Virus record (IMG/VR): IMGVR_UViG_3300035698_001800 | Location: 1-27,787 of that record | DNA: 27,787 nt | Source of the DNA: a virus | Direction: 5' to 3' (one strand) | Shown here: piece by piece, positions 5,634 to 13,846 of the stretch | Layout: each line of letters begins with the position of its first letter | Numbering within the stretch: position 1 is the stretch's first letter | The notes under the pieces: generated by a model | What the model was told of the DNA's origin: nothing | The model's database searches: none | The model's input: only the letters and a program-made list of their open reading frames with translations | Program-made: the position numbers and the translations under genes

Positions 5634-6506
5634 TTATTGTTCCTTTATGTATTTCTCGTCCGCTGAAACATAAACGATTCTTTCCGGCACCTTTATTGGT
5701 TGCCAGGTTATCCCGCTTGCTTGTTCATAAACCTTATCACCTGCCTTGTCGTATAGTTCACCCTTCCTGACAATAACTGAATGAGTCCTTGATTCAAAGA
5801 CCGGTTCACTCCTGCCCCACAACTGATCAACTAAAATTAGTACATCTTCTGTAGGTGTAACTGGCAGTTGTATCCCATCTCCTTTTATATATTTATTGAA
5901 TGCTGTAGAATCCCCATTGAACCAGTTGAGATCCATGTATTTAGAATTCCCCCCATAAGCCACACAATCCGCCGTTGATGTGTATTGCCAGAATGTGAAC
6001 GGCACTCCATCTGCAGCCCAAACAGATGGCATTCTCGGTTGTGAAGCAGAGGTATAATTAGCAACCCACAGATGATAATTCAACGCCCATAATTGGCTGT
6101 TGTGATTCGGTCTCCCGTTCCAATATCCCTGAGAGGTGTAAATAATCGGCCTTATTCCTGACAACCGCTCTACCTCATTTAGGAATCTTTTTAGTTCATC
6201 GAATGTGGCATTACCGTGATAAGTAGTACCTTCAAAATCTGCAACAGGCGGAAGTTCACCTGGGTCTTTTTTCCATCGGTTTACAAACCGCCTTGCTATT
6301 TCTTCCTGTTTCATCCCGTGAAGCGGCCAGCCATAGCACCCTCTTGGAATTCCTACCACTTTTGCTCCAGCCCAATTACGGTTAAATTCACCATCTTCCG
6401 TGTAGCCGAACATAGCACGAATGAATGAAAACTTAATCCCTTGAGACTTGGCTCTTGTCCAGTCCATTCTACCGTTGTGATGTGAGACATCGTTTCCTTT
6501 TATCAT
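5634..6506 (-). CDS. GH25 muramidase endolysin
   Basis: A 290-residue lysin. Residues 3-12 (K-G-N-D-V-S-H-H-N-G) are the GH25 opening strand with the conserved Asp, F-S-F-I-R-A follows, and P-V-A-D90-F-E92 is the catalytic D-x-E strand. I-I-Y-T-S-Q-G-Y-W, L-W-V-A-N-Y and F-W-Q-Y-T-S are the later family strands, with D-L-N-W-F closing the barrel. GH25 enzymes cut the MurNAc-GlcNAc bond of peptidoglycan. The last 75 residues form a separate segment with V-I-V-R-K-G-E-L-Y-D, perhaps a small wall-binding module. No signal peptide is seen, so release should depend on the holin. Confidence 0.95.
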   Translation of the reverse strand: MIKGNDVSHHNGRMDWTRAKSQGIKFSFIRAMFGYTEDGEFNRNWAGAKVVGIPRGCYGWPLHGMKQEEIARRFVNRWKKDPGELPPVADFEGTTYHGNATFDELKRFLNEVERLSGIRPIIYTSQGYWNGRPNHNSQLWALNYHLWVANYTSASQPRMPSVWAADGVPFTFWQYTSTADCVAYGGNSKYMDLNWFNGDSTAFNKYIKGDGIQLPVTPTEDVLILVDQLWGRSEPVFESRTHSVIVRKGELYDKAGDKVYEQASGITWQPIKVPERIVYVSADEKYIKEQ

Positions 6507-7430
6507 TTAATCCTCTCTTATGTATTTATATCTGGCTATAAATCTACCTGAGCTACCTGCGCCACCTACATTGTTTCCTGACCCTCCGCCTCCTGCTCCA
6601 AAGTTTGCTGTTCCAGCAACTCCGTTACCGCCGTTATTTCCAGCTCCGCCTCCGCCCGCTCCTCCAGCACCAGCCCCATCCACCCCCGAACCACCACCGC
6701 CACCGCCATAATCCACCGCACCACCAGTAATATCAAAAGAAAGCCCATCTCCACCGTCCCCGCCTTCTCCGTTCACTGCCTGAACGCCATTTTCCCCGAC
6801 TTCTTTTGTGCCACTGCCACCCCCACCGCCAGCGTCTCCGACTATGTCACCCGTAATAGACCTGCCACCAGCGAAGCCGTCTCCCATAATACACCGTTCC
6901 CCGGTGTCAGTAATTCGAGTAAGTCCGTTAGCGGTTGTAGTACCTCCAGACGTTGTATCTCTGCCACCGCCACCGCCACCACATCCACCTGCTCCGCCAG
7001 AGTCTCTAAAATCTCCGCCATAACCACCACCGTCCGCAGTAATTCCTGCGAATGTGCTATCTTCACCAACAACGCCTACACCATCTCCAGCGGCAGGGCC
7101 TCCTGCACCACCAGCACCGATAACAATGGCTAATGCAGCAACATCGACCCACATAACCCCACTTACGAGTTCTCCTGCCCCACCACCTCCTGACCCGGCA
7201 TCTGCTCCGACTGTCCCTTTTCCTCCTCCTCCACCACCCCCTGCAAGTAATAGAAATTCAATATATCCAGGCCGTATAACGTTGAGTGTATCATCGCTTG
7301 TAAAAGTATGAATTTTATAATCACCCGTATAGGTGATTGTTCCTCCCTCGCAAACAGGAGCAGACAAATCTAAAAGATTTCTTCCTCTGTTTCCTCTAAG
7401 AGAAAATGCTGAAAGTTTATTTATGCTCAT
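6507..7430 (-). CDS. Glycine-rich virion protein, likely fibre-tip adhesin
   Basis: The 307-residue protein starts with a short non-repetitive segment, then has a beta-rich domain (T-Y-T-G-D-Y-K-I-H-T-F-T-S) and about 200 residues with runs such as G-G-G-G-G-G-G and G-A-G-G-A-G-G. It matches the layout of glycine-rich phage proteins in which polyglycine helices carry exposed recognition loops, known from gp38-type adhesins. It ends with G-R-F-I-A-R-Y-K-Y. It overlaps the 7756-7427 gene by 4 nt and lies between fibre genes and the endolysin, so a receptor-binding role is plausible. Confidence 0.75.
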   Translation of the reverse strand: MSINKLSAFSLRGNRGRNLLDLSAPVCEGGTITYTGDYKIHTFTSDDTLNVIRPGYIEFLLLAGGGGGGGKGTVGADAGSGGGGAGELVSGVMWVDVAALAIVIGAGGAGGPAAGDGVGVVGEDSTFAGITADGGGYGGDFRDSGGAGGCGGGGGGRDTTSGGTTTANGLTRITDTGERCIMGDGFAGGRSITGDIVGDAGGGGGSGTKEVGENGVQAVNGEGGDGGDGLSFDITGGAVDYGGGGGGSGVDGAGAGGAGGGGAGNNGGNGVAGTANFGAGGGGSGNNVGGAGSSGRFIARYKYIRED

Positions 7431-7756
7431 GTAATCTCAACTCCGAACACGTTAAAGCTCAAGTTAGTATCGCTTGCATAAACACCAACGATTTTTGTTG
7501 CTTCTAATGAAATTCCCAAAGTCAAAGTAATTGTATCGTTTGCACCTATTTCTGCGTCATAGACGATATATTCTTCGTTTGCTACTGCACCTACATTATC
7601 TGTAATTTCAACACGAAACATATTAATTGCGCTTTCTCGGTTGCAAATAACGATTGTTGAAACAATCGCAGATGTTGCACCAGGTACGGTGTATGCTGCA
7701 GTATGCGTTGTTGCCGCTGGTGCTGATTGTCCTAAAACTTTATATGTATATGTCAT
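7427..7756 (-). CDS. Small beta-rich tail-associated protein, 109 aa
   Basis: The opening (M-T-Y-T-Y-K-V-L-G-Q-S-A-P-A-A) and the strand-rich body with V-S-T-I-V-I-C-N-R are of a kind often seen among phage tail-fibre accessory proteins. Predicted strands alternate throughout and there is no helix-rich part. Position between two fibre-like proteins suggests a virion component. The exact role is unknown. Confidence 0.75.
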   Translation of the reverse strand: MTYTYKVLGQSAPAATTHTAAYTVPGATSAIVSTIVICNRESAINMFRVEITDNVGAVANEEYIVYDAEIGANDTITLTLGISLEATKIVGVYASDTNLSFNVFGVEIT

Positions 7757-7759
7757 TTT

Positions 7760-8227
7760 TTATGCTCCCATTATTAAATATGAATGTAAATCATCGCTAC
7801 CGCCACCACCAAACGCCATCCACTTAACTAATGTTTCATCATAAACCAGGAAAGCAAAGTCGTGAGAATCATCAAGCGTAATATCAGCGTTTCCATTGCA
7901 CAGGATGTTTCCCTGATTATGCCTGACTACTATTGTTCTATTGGTATGATCAGGTCGGAGTATTAGAATAGACCCTTCCCCAATATTGCCACTGATTGTG
8001 ATTGTGTCCAGGTTATCACTTGCTGCATCTGCCAAAGTATCTACCGTGTGATAGTTCTGAGTTACCGTGATTGCTCCCGCAGCATCAATGGTTAATTCGG
8101 TTGCTTCAACAAATGCGAGCGTATTCCATATCTTCTCTTGGTTGGTTTGTAATGTGTTGACATGCTCAGCCATAACGTCATCTACATTATCTACTCTCGG
8201 TGTCAGTGCTAATGTACTTCGTGCCAT
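7760..8227 (-). CDS. Tail-fibre-like structural protein, 155 aa
   Basis: Residues 1-40 are helical (V-D-D-V-M-A-E-H-V-N-T-L-Q-T-N-Q), as in fibre attachment or trimer segments. The rest is beta-rich, with a strand pattern (G-S-I-L-I-L-R-P, R-T-I-V-V-R-H) and a C-terminal F-L-V-Y-D-E-T-L-V-K-W typical of short phage fibre or appendage domains. It begins MARS, like the neighbouring genes. Function is inferred from style and position. Confidence 0.7.
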   Translation of the reverse strand: MARSTLALTPRVDNVDDVMAEHVNTLQTNQEKIWNTLAFVEATELTIDAAGAITVTQNYHTVDTLADAASDNLDTITISGNIGEGSILILRPDHTNRTIVVRHNQGNILCNGNADITLDDSHDFAFLVYDETLVKWMAFGGGGSDDLHSYLIMGA

Positions 8228-8236
8228 CTTATCTCC

Positions 8237-8953
8237 TTATGATCCTGGTATTGCCCATGCTGTTATTTGTGCATTTAATATCACACCTTTTGTTACTGCG
8301 CCTTCGCCGTATATTTGTATGTCGCAGTCCATATTTCCAGCCGCGCACGCTTTCATGTGCGTTACCGATACCGCTTCTTGATACTGAGTCGTTTCTTTTA
8401 TTTGTATGCCATCTCCACCATGAGCATCAATACGAGTTCGGATAGCCGCAAAGTCTCCGCCTGCGTTTGAATTTAGGTTACAAGTAACTTCCGAATGAAC
8501 TACACATGGCACGGTCAGGGTTAATGTAATAGTTGAATTCGGTACGGTTTGATAAGCTCCTGCCGACCCTGATGTCCAGTCAGCTACCGTCAGCTCTTGC
8601 CAATCTTCCATGATCCCACGATACGCTGGAGCAGTTGCTCCAGCGTTCACCGCTGGTACTTGCCCTGCCGTTCCAATAGCCAACCATGCAGGAGTTGCCG
8701 CACCGTTATTATAGAAAAGTGAACCAGCCGCTCCTGCCGCAGACCATGCAGGGGCAGCTCCAGAAGATTCCATTATCCCGCCATCCGCACCAATAGCCAA
8801 GACTGCTAAAGCATCCACCGCAGACCTGTAGGCTATATCACCATTGGCAGCATACGGCCAGTGAGCCGCTTCATTGTCTTTCCAATAAGTATTCCCATGG
8901 GCAGCAGTCACCAGCATGTTGGTTACATAGAGAGGAATTGCTGTGCGTGCCAT
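8237..8953 (-). CDS. Tail fibre protein with A-P-A-W type repeats
   Basis: The 238-residue protein has a run of imperfect repeats at about 50-115 (L-A-I-G-A-D-G-G-I-M, A-A-P-A-W, A-T-P-A-W-L-A-I-G, A-T-A-P-A-Y), the style of phage fibre shafts. A beta-rich C-terminal domain follows from about 116 (W-Q-E-L-T-V-A-D-W-T). Its Shine-Dalgarno GGGGAGG is formed by the last codons of the GIY-YIG gene upstream, so the homing gene is tightly fitted into this operon. Confidence 0.75.
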   Translation of the reverse strand: MARTAIPLYVTNMLVTAAHGNTYWKDNEAAHWPYAANGDIAYRSAVDALAVLAIGADGGIMESSGAAPAWSAAGAAGSLFYNNGAATPAWLAIGTAGQVPAVNAGATAPAYRGIMEDWQELTVADWTSGSAGAYQTVPNSTITLTLTVPCVVHSEVTCNLNSNAGGDFAAIRTRIDAHGGDGIQIKETTQYQEAVSVTHMKACAAGNMDCDIQIYGEGAVTKGVILNAQITAWAIPGS

Positions 8954-9706
8954 CTAAGCCTCCCCCATTCTTTTATGGTAATTTCTTAAGCCAACACTAA
9001 TTTTTCTTTTTGTCTCTTCAGAAAACTCTCTACCAGTTGCAGCTATTCGCATTTTCTCTTTCGTTTCCTCTGATACTTTTCTTCCCCATGGTGCTATTTT
9101 TGCTTTATGTTCTTCTGTAAGTTTTCTGCCAAGATTAATATTGTTACCAACCATCCTGTTACTTCTTTTTTCTCTTAGTTCTTCACCAGCAGCAGTATCC
9201 CAAAATCTTGACCATGCCAAGCTCATATTCTTTTTGGTTTCTTCTGTGATCTTTGCTCTTGCCAGCCCCCCTTTACTGATATTTCTTTTATGCTCCTCTG
9301 TAAATGGTTTACGCTTCTTCCCTTTAGCCGCCTTGCTCAACTTTTGTCGAGTTTCATCAGAGCAATTAGAGCTTGCTATGCTCATTTTTCTTTTGGTCTC
9401 TTCAGTATGCTTATATCCTAACGTGTTACCAGCAACCGGACATATATTATATTCTGGCATAAATTTATCTATGAGTAATTGCTCATAGACCAAAACACTT
9501 TCTTTATCACAATATAAAAGAGCGTGAAATTCAAAGCTCTCTTTACCGTGTTTATTCCAAGCATTCTGTAAATGAGGATTACAATGGCAACTACGATTTA
9601 ACAAGCTTTTGTGCTCTCTAAATCTACTTCGTAAATCCACAGAGCTACCAATATATCTATAGGTATTTATTTTATTTCTAATTTCATATACTCCGCTACG
9701 AGCCAT
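8954..9706 (-). CDS. GIY-YIG homing endonuclease with NUMOD3 repeats
   Basis: Residues 1-90 form a GIY-YIG nuclease: G5-V-Y7, Y16-R-Y18-I-G20-S, R26, H32, E75 (V-Y-E75-Q-L-L-I-D-K-F) and Y-N87. From about 96 to the end there are seven or so NUMOD3-type repeats (H-T-E-E-T-K-R-K-M-S, F-T-E-E-H-K-R-N-I-S, V-S-E-E-T-K-E-K-M-R and others), which bind DNA along its length as in the phage T4 Seg family. The gene overlaps the end of 10226-9696 by 11 nt and stops one base before the fibre gene, so it is a free-standing homing gene in the tail operon, expected to drive spread of itself and linked DNA. Confidence 0.93.
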   Translation of the reverse strand: MARSGVYEIRNKINTYRYIGSSVDLRSRFREHKSLLNRSCHCNPHLQNAWNKHGKESFEFHALLYCDKESVLVYEQLLIDKFMPEYNICPVAGNTLGYKHTEETKRKMSIASSNCSDETRQKLSKAAKGKKRKPFTEEHKRNISKGGLARAKITEETKKNMSLAWSRFWDTAAGEELREKRSNRMVGNNINLGRKLTEEHKAKIAPWGRKVSEETKEKMRIAATGREFSEETKRKISVGLRNYHKRMGEA

Positions 9707-10226
9707 CTTTCAACCTCTTCTCAGTCTTTGCTTTTATAGACTGATTTTCCTTGCGCAAGTCTTTCACTGTCTCACCTGGAATCCAGCTTCTTGATAAGAC
9801 TCCTTTTTCATCTATTATAGCAGGGCAGGCATTTACTGTTCTTTCAATCATGTGCGTGCCACCCTTTACAATAACAGGTCTTTTCAGCAGCACGGTTTCA
9901 ATGTCTTTAATTTCCTTCTTGGATGGGAATATAACTTTTCTTGGTTTACCATGATTCGCATAATTACCGCATGAGCAGCAGTAGAATATAGGATCATCCG
10001 GAGTTACTGCTTCCGCTCCACCGCATTCACACTGAGCAATCCACTGTCCGAAGTTTACTTCTGCATGAACAGGTTTTCCAACAGGTTCACAGTCCACAAA
10101 AGGAGTTTCCATCACATTCCGCTTCATCATCTCTGCGCAAATATGCTGATAGCGTTCTTTCATGGTCTTATGTCTTTCCCTGAATAGATAATCGTTCGCG
10201 TTTATTATCCGCATTTTAGTATTCAT
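9696..10226 (-). CDS. Tail-region protein with a zinc ribbon, 176 aa
   Basis: C-E-C-G-G near residue 67 and Y-C-C-S-C-G-N near 82-88 form a zinc-ribbon pair in the middle (F-G-Q-W-I-A-Q-C-E-C). V-I-F-P-S-K-K-E-I-K-D-I-E-T-V-L follows. Similar proteins of unknown role occur between tail genes in many phages. The C-terminal end is overlapped by the start of the GIY-YIG gene, so its last residues may have been changed by that insertion. A virion or assembly role is possible but not shown. Confidence 0.7.
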   Translation of the reverse strand: MNTKMRIINANDYLFRERHKTMKERYQHICAEMMKRNVMETPFVDCEPVGKPVHAEVNFGQWIAQCECGGAEAVTPDDPIFYCCSCGNYANHGKPRKVIFPSKKEIKDIETVLLKRPVIVKGGTHMIERTVNACPAIIDEKGVLSRSWIPGETVKDLRKENQSIKAKTEKRLKDGS

Positions 10227-10227
10227 A

Positions 10228-11757
10228 TCACCATCCTAATATTGTTCCTACTCCTAATAAGTCCACACCTAATCGCCAGAATTCACCGCCGCCCACATCA
10301 TAGGTCGGCTCGAATTGAAGTTCTGTTCGTACTAATTGCCCTGATTTATCCAGCCATTTATGCCTTATTTTACTGAGTTGAAAAGCCGTGTCAATTCCCC
10401 ATGTATTCAAGTCTAATGTAACCTGGTCAAACAATTCAAGATCAAATTGAATGGTTGGTCTATCTTCTACAAATCCTTTAGGAAATATGGGGTTAGCCAG
10501 CATAAAACCACCCAAGAAAGTCGAGAAGTCTCGCGCAACATTCGTATCTTGAAGCCATGCAAGGTCTAAGTTAAACGCCTTTGGGTTTGTTAAATATCCT
10601 TCTCCCTCACTAATTATCTCTGCCACATCAGGAGACTCAATCGGCTTTCCTCTGACTTGTAAAAGAGTTAGATACCCTATATTAGCATTATTATTCGTTA
10701 TTGTTGTTTTAGATGTTTCAGCAAAGTCAGAAAACGAAACAGTACAATCTCCTGTAATATTTACTCCGCCGCCATCTTCCTGTGTGTTTACCGTCCAGTC
10801 GGTATTTGCTAACGGAGTAACTATATCAATAGCAGGCACATCGTTTCCATCGTAAGTATGATATGCCCAAACGGTGTAAGAATCTCCACTTCCGCTAATA
10901 GATGGTATCTCGTTCAGTGTCCATATAACCTGTAATGCTTGCTCTACTTTGGGATATGCTTGAATGCCAACAATATTCCTGGTAAACTTTCCTGGTTGTG
11001 GGATGCTAATGTCTTTTAATAATTCATCTTCTGTGAGTGTTGTTACCGGAGCAACATCTCGATGACGGCTGTAATAAGTCAACTTTCCGTCCCTTGCTAC
11101 AAATACAAAGCCCATTCCTGCTTCCGATAAGCTCTCAATCTCACCCTTAGCTTTTACCTTTGGTGCCCACCAATAGTCAATGTTATCCGGGCCAACATCT
11201 AATGCTCTGCCCCAAATAGTAGGCCATGCCACATAATCCAGTATTGCTCCAATCGCTGTATCAGCGGTTATATCTTCCTGAATTGCTGCCCGTACATCCG
11301 CTTCCTGAAGAAAACTCCATGCACCTTTTATGATAAGATCAACCGTTCCTCTTCTTCCATAAGGAATCATCTCGTCAAGTTTTCCAGTAAATACGGGATA
11401 GTTTTCTCCTGCCGTTCCGTTCTTTACTTTAATCTGTACTTTCTTTCCTGACTCCAAATTTCCGTATAAAGCACCCGCGGCATTATAAGGATCATACCTG
11501 CCAGTGTCGTTATAGAGTCTGATCACCGCCTCTCCGATGGGCATTCTTTCAAATCCGTCTGCTTTAGGTCTGATGTAATAATCTCTTCCTCTTGATGACT
11601 GGAAATCATAAGCGTAAGGCGCTTCATTCTGCCCATCAAATAAGTCGTCATCATCCCAATCAACTTCCATACTCCATAATAAGTTAGTGGTAGTAGTAAC
11701 TCCATATTTAAAAGTAGAATACTTGCTTGGCGTTGATCCCCAACCGTATTTCGTCAT
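10228..11757 (-). CDS. Tail tip or baseplate hub-like protein, 509 aa
   Basis: It directly follows the tape measure gene (ATGA overlap), where distal-tail and hub proteins are encoded. The sequence is beta-rich: V-F-T-G-K-L-D-E-M near 128 is the common strand of hub domains, and A-D-T-A-I-G-A-I-L-D-Y-V-A-W followed by G-M-G-F-V-F-V-A-R-D-G-K-L-T-Y-Y-S-R fits gp27/Tal-like domains that join tube to tip. Residues 310-385 look like an inserted beta domain. The N-terminal segment (W-S-M-E-V-D-W-D-D-D-D-L-F-D) is acidic. It could combine Dit and Tal roles; a structure search would decide. Confidence 0.7.
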   Translation of the reverse strand: MTKYGWGSTPSKYSTFKYGVTTTTNLLWSMEVDWDDDDLFDGQNEAPYAYDFQSSRGRDYYIRPKADGFERMPIGEAVIRLYNDTGRYDPYNAAGALYGNLESGKKVQIKVKNGTAGENYPVFTGKLDEMIPYGRRGTVDLIIKGAWSFLQEADVRAAIQEDITADTAIGAILDYVAWPTIWGRALDVGPDNIDYWWAPKVKAKGEIESLSEAGMGFVFVARDGKLTYYSRHRDVAPVTTLTEDELLKDISIPQPGKFTRNIVGIQAYPKVEQALQVIWTLNEIPSISGSGDSYTVWAYHTYDGNDVPAIDIVTPLANTDWTVNTQEDGGGVNITGDCTVSFSDFAETSKTTITNNNANIGYLTLLQVRGKPIESPDVAEIISEGEGYLTNPKAFNLDLAWLQDTNVARDFSTFLGGFMLANPIFPKGFVEDRPTIQFDLELFDQVTLDLNTWGIDTAFQLSKIRHKWLDKSGQLVRTELQFEPTYDVGGGEFWRLGVDLLGVGTILGW

Positions 11758-13361
11758 ACTGCTTGCCTCATGGCACTTAGAATAATTGGAGTTAATACCC
11801 TTTCGGCATTTGCCATATCAGATAAGGATACAACCGAGTGCATGTGAATTGTTATATTAGCACCACCAAGTTTATTATTAGGCGTGATATATCCAGAATT
11901 ACCCCCCATAGTAAGCATTTCCGGCCCTCTTTCGCCTACAAGATAACTACCGCCTGCTGATACAGAGCCGCCTGATGCACGACCCCAATGATAAGATTGC
12001 GCAGTGGTAAGAGCAACAGGTGCTGATGGGCCAGCATACGCTGCACCTGTAATAGAAACAGTCGGTAGATTTCGAGACGATACGCCAAGTGCGGTTCTTG
12101 CTGCAACAGCATCCGCAGCTAATCGCCCTAATTCTACACCAGCATTAATAAGAGACTGAGGAATTTTTATGTCTGGGATTTTAATCTCTGTTCCAAAAAC
12201 CGTATTAATTATATTTGCAATATCTGTCAATATGTTATGTATGCCAATTTTCAAATTGAACATAACTTCTAAAACATTGTTTTTCATATTGGCAAACCAC
12301 AATTTTACGTTAGTAATAACCACCTCGATTCCAAGCCAAACATTATGGATTGCCCAGCCAAATCTCTTTGTTGTATTCATAAAATCTGTATTGGCTCTAT
12401 CCATCCAGTCTCTTAGATTTAGAAACCACCCGTCAATTTTTGAAAACTCTTTTCCTACGTCATCAGATGAAGCATCACCGCCCAAAGCAATCTCCCAAGC
12501 TCTTTCCCAGTCTTTGGATAGTAATGCTGTCAATACCCCAATCACCCCACTCTCTTCATCTCCGATGATCTTTTCAAGTCCATCAAGTAAATCGGTTATC
12601 CCCTGCTGAACTTCTGGATTGTCCCATGCCTCCAAAAGTTTTTCTGTTATAGTTTCTAATACTGGGCGCAATCTGTCACCAATGGAAACCTTTAGATTAT
12701 CTACATTAGCCTTCAATCTTGCCATGTTAGCGGCAGCACCCTCACCTTGCTCGCCTACTATCTTCATTGTCTTTGCACCTTCTTCCATTGTGGCAGTCAT
12801 AAAGGCGGTTTCACGAGTCATTCCCGCTTCAGCCTCCATGAGTTCTAAAATACGCTCACGTACTTTTCCTGAAGAGATACCAAAGTTGTCAAGTCTGGGG
12901 ATGGATTGATTCGCTAACATGAGTGCAAATGCTTCTGCGGAATCTGTTGCAGTCATACCCATAGCAGATCCTAATTGCGTTGACATCTCAACCAATTTCG
13001 CTGACTCTTCAGATGTATCCGCAAGTCCCATAGCCACAAGTTTGTTGCTTGCTTGCATGAGGTCTGCGTCATTCAACATGCCACGAGAAGCGACCCGAAG
13101 GTCTTTTATCATTATGTCTGAGTTCTCACCTATGCTATCAGAAAGGGAGTCAAATGTCTTTCTCAGCTTCTCAACATTAGCAGATTCTTTTGCCAAATCA
13201 TAAGCTACTTTTCCGATAACAACACCACTTGCTATAACAGCAGCCCCAGCAGCGGCAGCACCAATACCCAACTTCTTAATAACACTATCAAGCCCCTTCA
13301 TTTTCTTAGAGGCTTTGTCGGTTGCTTTTATGACAACTTCAATTATGTTTTTACTTGCCAT
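11754..13361 (-). CDS. Tape measure protein
   Basis: 535 residues. It opens with a basic helical part (V-V-I-K-A-T-D-K-A-S-K-K-M-K-G-L) typical of tape measures, then a hydrophobic stretch at about 32-50 (I-G-A-A-A-A-G-A-A-V-I-A-S-G). Long helical and amphipathic regions follow, with more hydrophobic parts near 350-410. The C-terminal motif G-G-S-Y-L-V-G-E-R-G-P-E-M-L-T is a hallmark of the family. With the known ratio of about 1.5 A per residue, the tail would be near 80 nm, short for a siphovirus. It is preceded by the gpG/gpGT genes, the classic order. Confidence 0.92.
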   Translation of the reverse strand: MASKNIIEVVIKATDKASKKMKGLDSVIKKLGIGAAAAGAAVIASGVVIGKVAYDLAKESANVEKLRKTFDSLSDSIGENSDIMIKDLRVASRGMLNDADLMQASNKLVAMGLADTSEESAKLVEMSTQLGSAMGMTATDSAEAFALMLANQSIPRLDNFGISSGKVRERILELMEAEAGMTRETAFMTATMEEGAKTMKIVGEQGEGAAANMARLKANVDNLKVSIGDRLRPVLETITEKLLEAWDNPEVQQGITDLLDGLEKIIGDEESGVIGVLTALLSKDWERAWEIALGGDASSDDVGKEFSKIDGWFLNLRDWMDRANTDFMNTTKRFGWAIHNVWLGIEVVITNVKLWFANMKNNVLEVMFNLKIGIHNILTDIANIINTVFGTEIKIPDIKIPQSLINAGVELGRLAADAVAARTALGVSSRNLPTVSITGAAYAGPSAPVALTTAQSYHWGRASGGSVSAGGSYLVGERGPEMLTMGGNSGYITPNNKLGGANITIHMHSVVSLSDMANAERVLTPIILSAMRQAV

Positions 13362-13548
13362 GCGCTTTTAGCCATCCTCTTAATCGGTAGTACCACTCTT
13401 CAGTACACTCTTCCTCAAACTGCCATGGAGACATATTACATTCATCCGCCATCATTTTAGTAATCACCCACAATGGCACCTTTGCAACTAATCCTTTTCC
13501 GATGGCTCTGATTTCATTGATGGTTTCCCAGTCACAGTAGGGTTTCCT
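13351..13548 (-). CDS. gpT-like part of the tail chaperone, read by -1 frameshift
   Basis: In the -1 frame relative to gpG, 65 codons are open from just after a TGA to TAA at 13353-13351, overlapping the tape measure start. The encoded peptide (D-W-E-T-I-N-E-I-R-A-I, then M-S-P-W-Q-F-E-E-E-C-T-E-E-W-Y-Y-R-L) resembles gpT segments in sequence and place. It has no start codon with a ribosome site, so it is expected as a gpG-T fusion. The slip must happen after 13549. AGGAAAC (13548-13542) is the best candidate, but it is not the ideal heptamer because the first base is A, not G. A +2 shift would give the same frame. Confidence 0.7.
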   Translation of the reverse strand, partial: RKPYCDWETINEIRAIGKGLVAKVPLWVITKMMADECNMSPWQFEEECTEEWYYRLRGWLKAHGK

Positions 13549-13832
13549 TCACCTTCTTCACCCTCTTCTGTTTCATCTTCTTGTTTGCCAATTATCGCAT
13601 CTATCATATTGTTGTAATCTTCTTCGGTTGCATCCCATAAGGATTCTTTGGCTTCTTCCCTATCTTCTGGCTCAGTAATAAAGTTCACAAGGAAATCAAC
13701 CATTTTGTCAATCCATGCAGAATCAGACACATCAAAGTCTTTTAACTTCGCTCTAAATTCCAAACTCTTTTTTAGACGCCTTAAATATCCAGGCGTTTGC
13801 GGCGTTGGTGCTTCAAATACCAGCTTCTTCAT
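13488..13832 (-). CDS. Tail assembly chaperone gpG-like
   Basis: A 114-residue helical, acidic protein between tail tube and tape measure, the fixed position of lambda gpG. D-S-A-W-I-D-K-M-V-D-F-L-V-N-F and Y-N-N-M-I-D-A-I-I-G fit the helical chaperone core, and the tail (E-T-E-E-G-E-E-G-E-G) is low-complexity. In this family a fraction of ribosomes shift frame near the end to make gpGT, which holds tape measure and tube subunits. The -1 frame continues at 13548-13351. Confidence 0.8.
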   Translation of the reverse strand: MKKLVFEAPTPQTPGYLRRLKKSLEFRAKLKDFDVSDSAWIDKMVDFLVNFITEPEDREEAKESLWDATEEDYNNMIDAIIGKQEDETEEGEEGEGNPTVTGKPSMKSEPSEKD

Positions 13833-13846
13833 TTCGGTCCTTTCGA

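Noticed and set aside
6520-7311. Plus-strand Pro-rich open frames
   Set aside because: They are the antisense of Gly codon runs (GGN gives NCC) in the glycine-rich gene; no SD and no sensible protein.
9141-9488. Plus-strand 115-aa hydrophobic frame
   Set aside because: It is the antisense of the charged NUMOD3 repeats (Lys/Glu codons give Phe/Leu/Ser), without an SD.
12169-13203. Several plus-strand open frames opposite the tape measure gene
   Set aside because: They have no SD or family pattern and arise from biased codon use of the tape measure gene. Unlike the frame at 22157, they show no domain.
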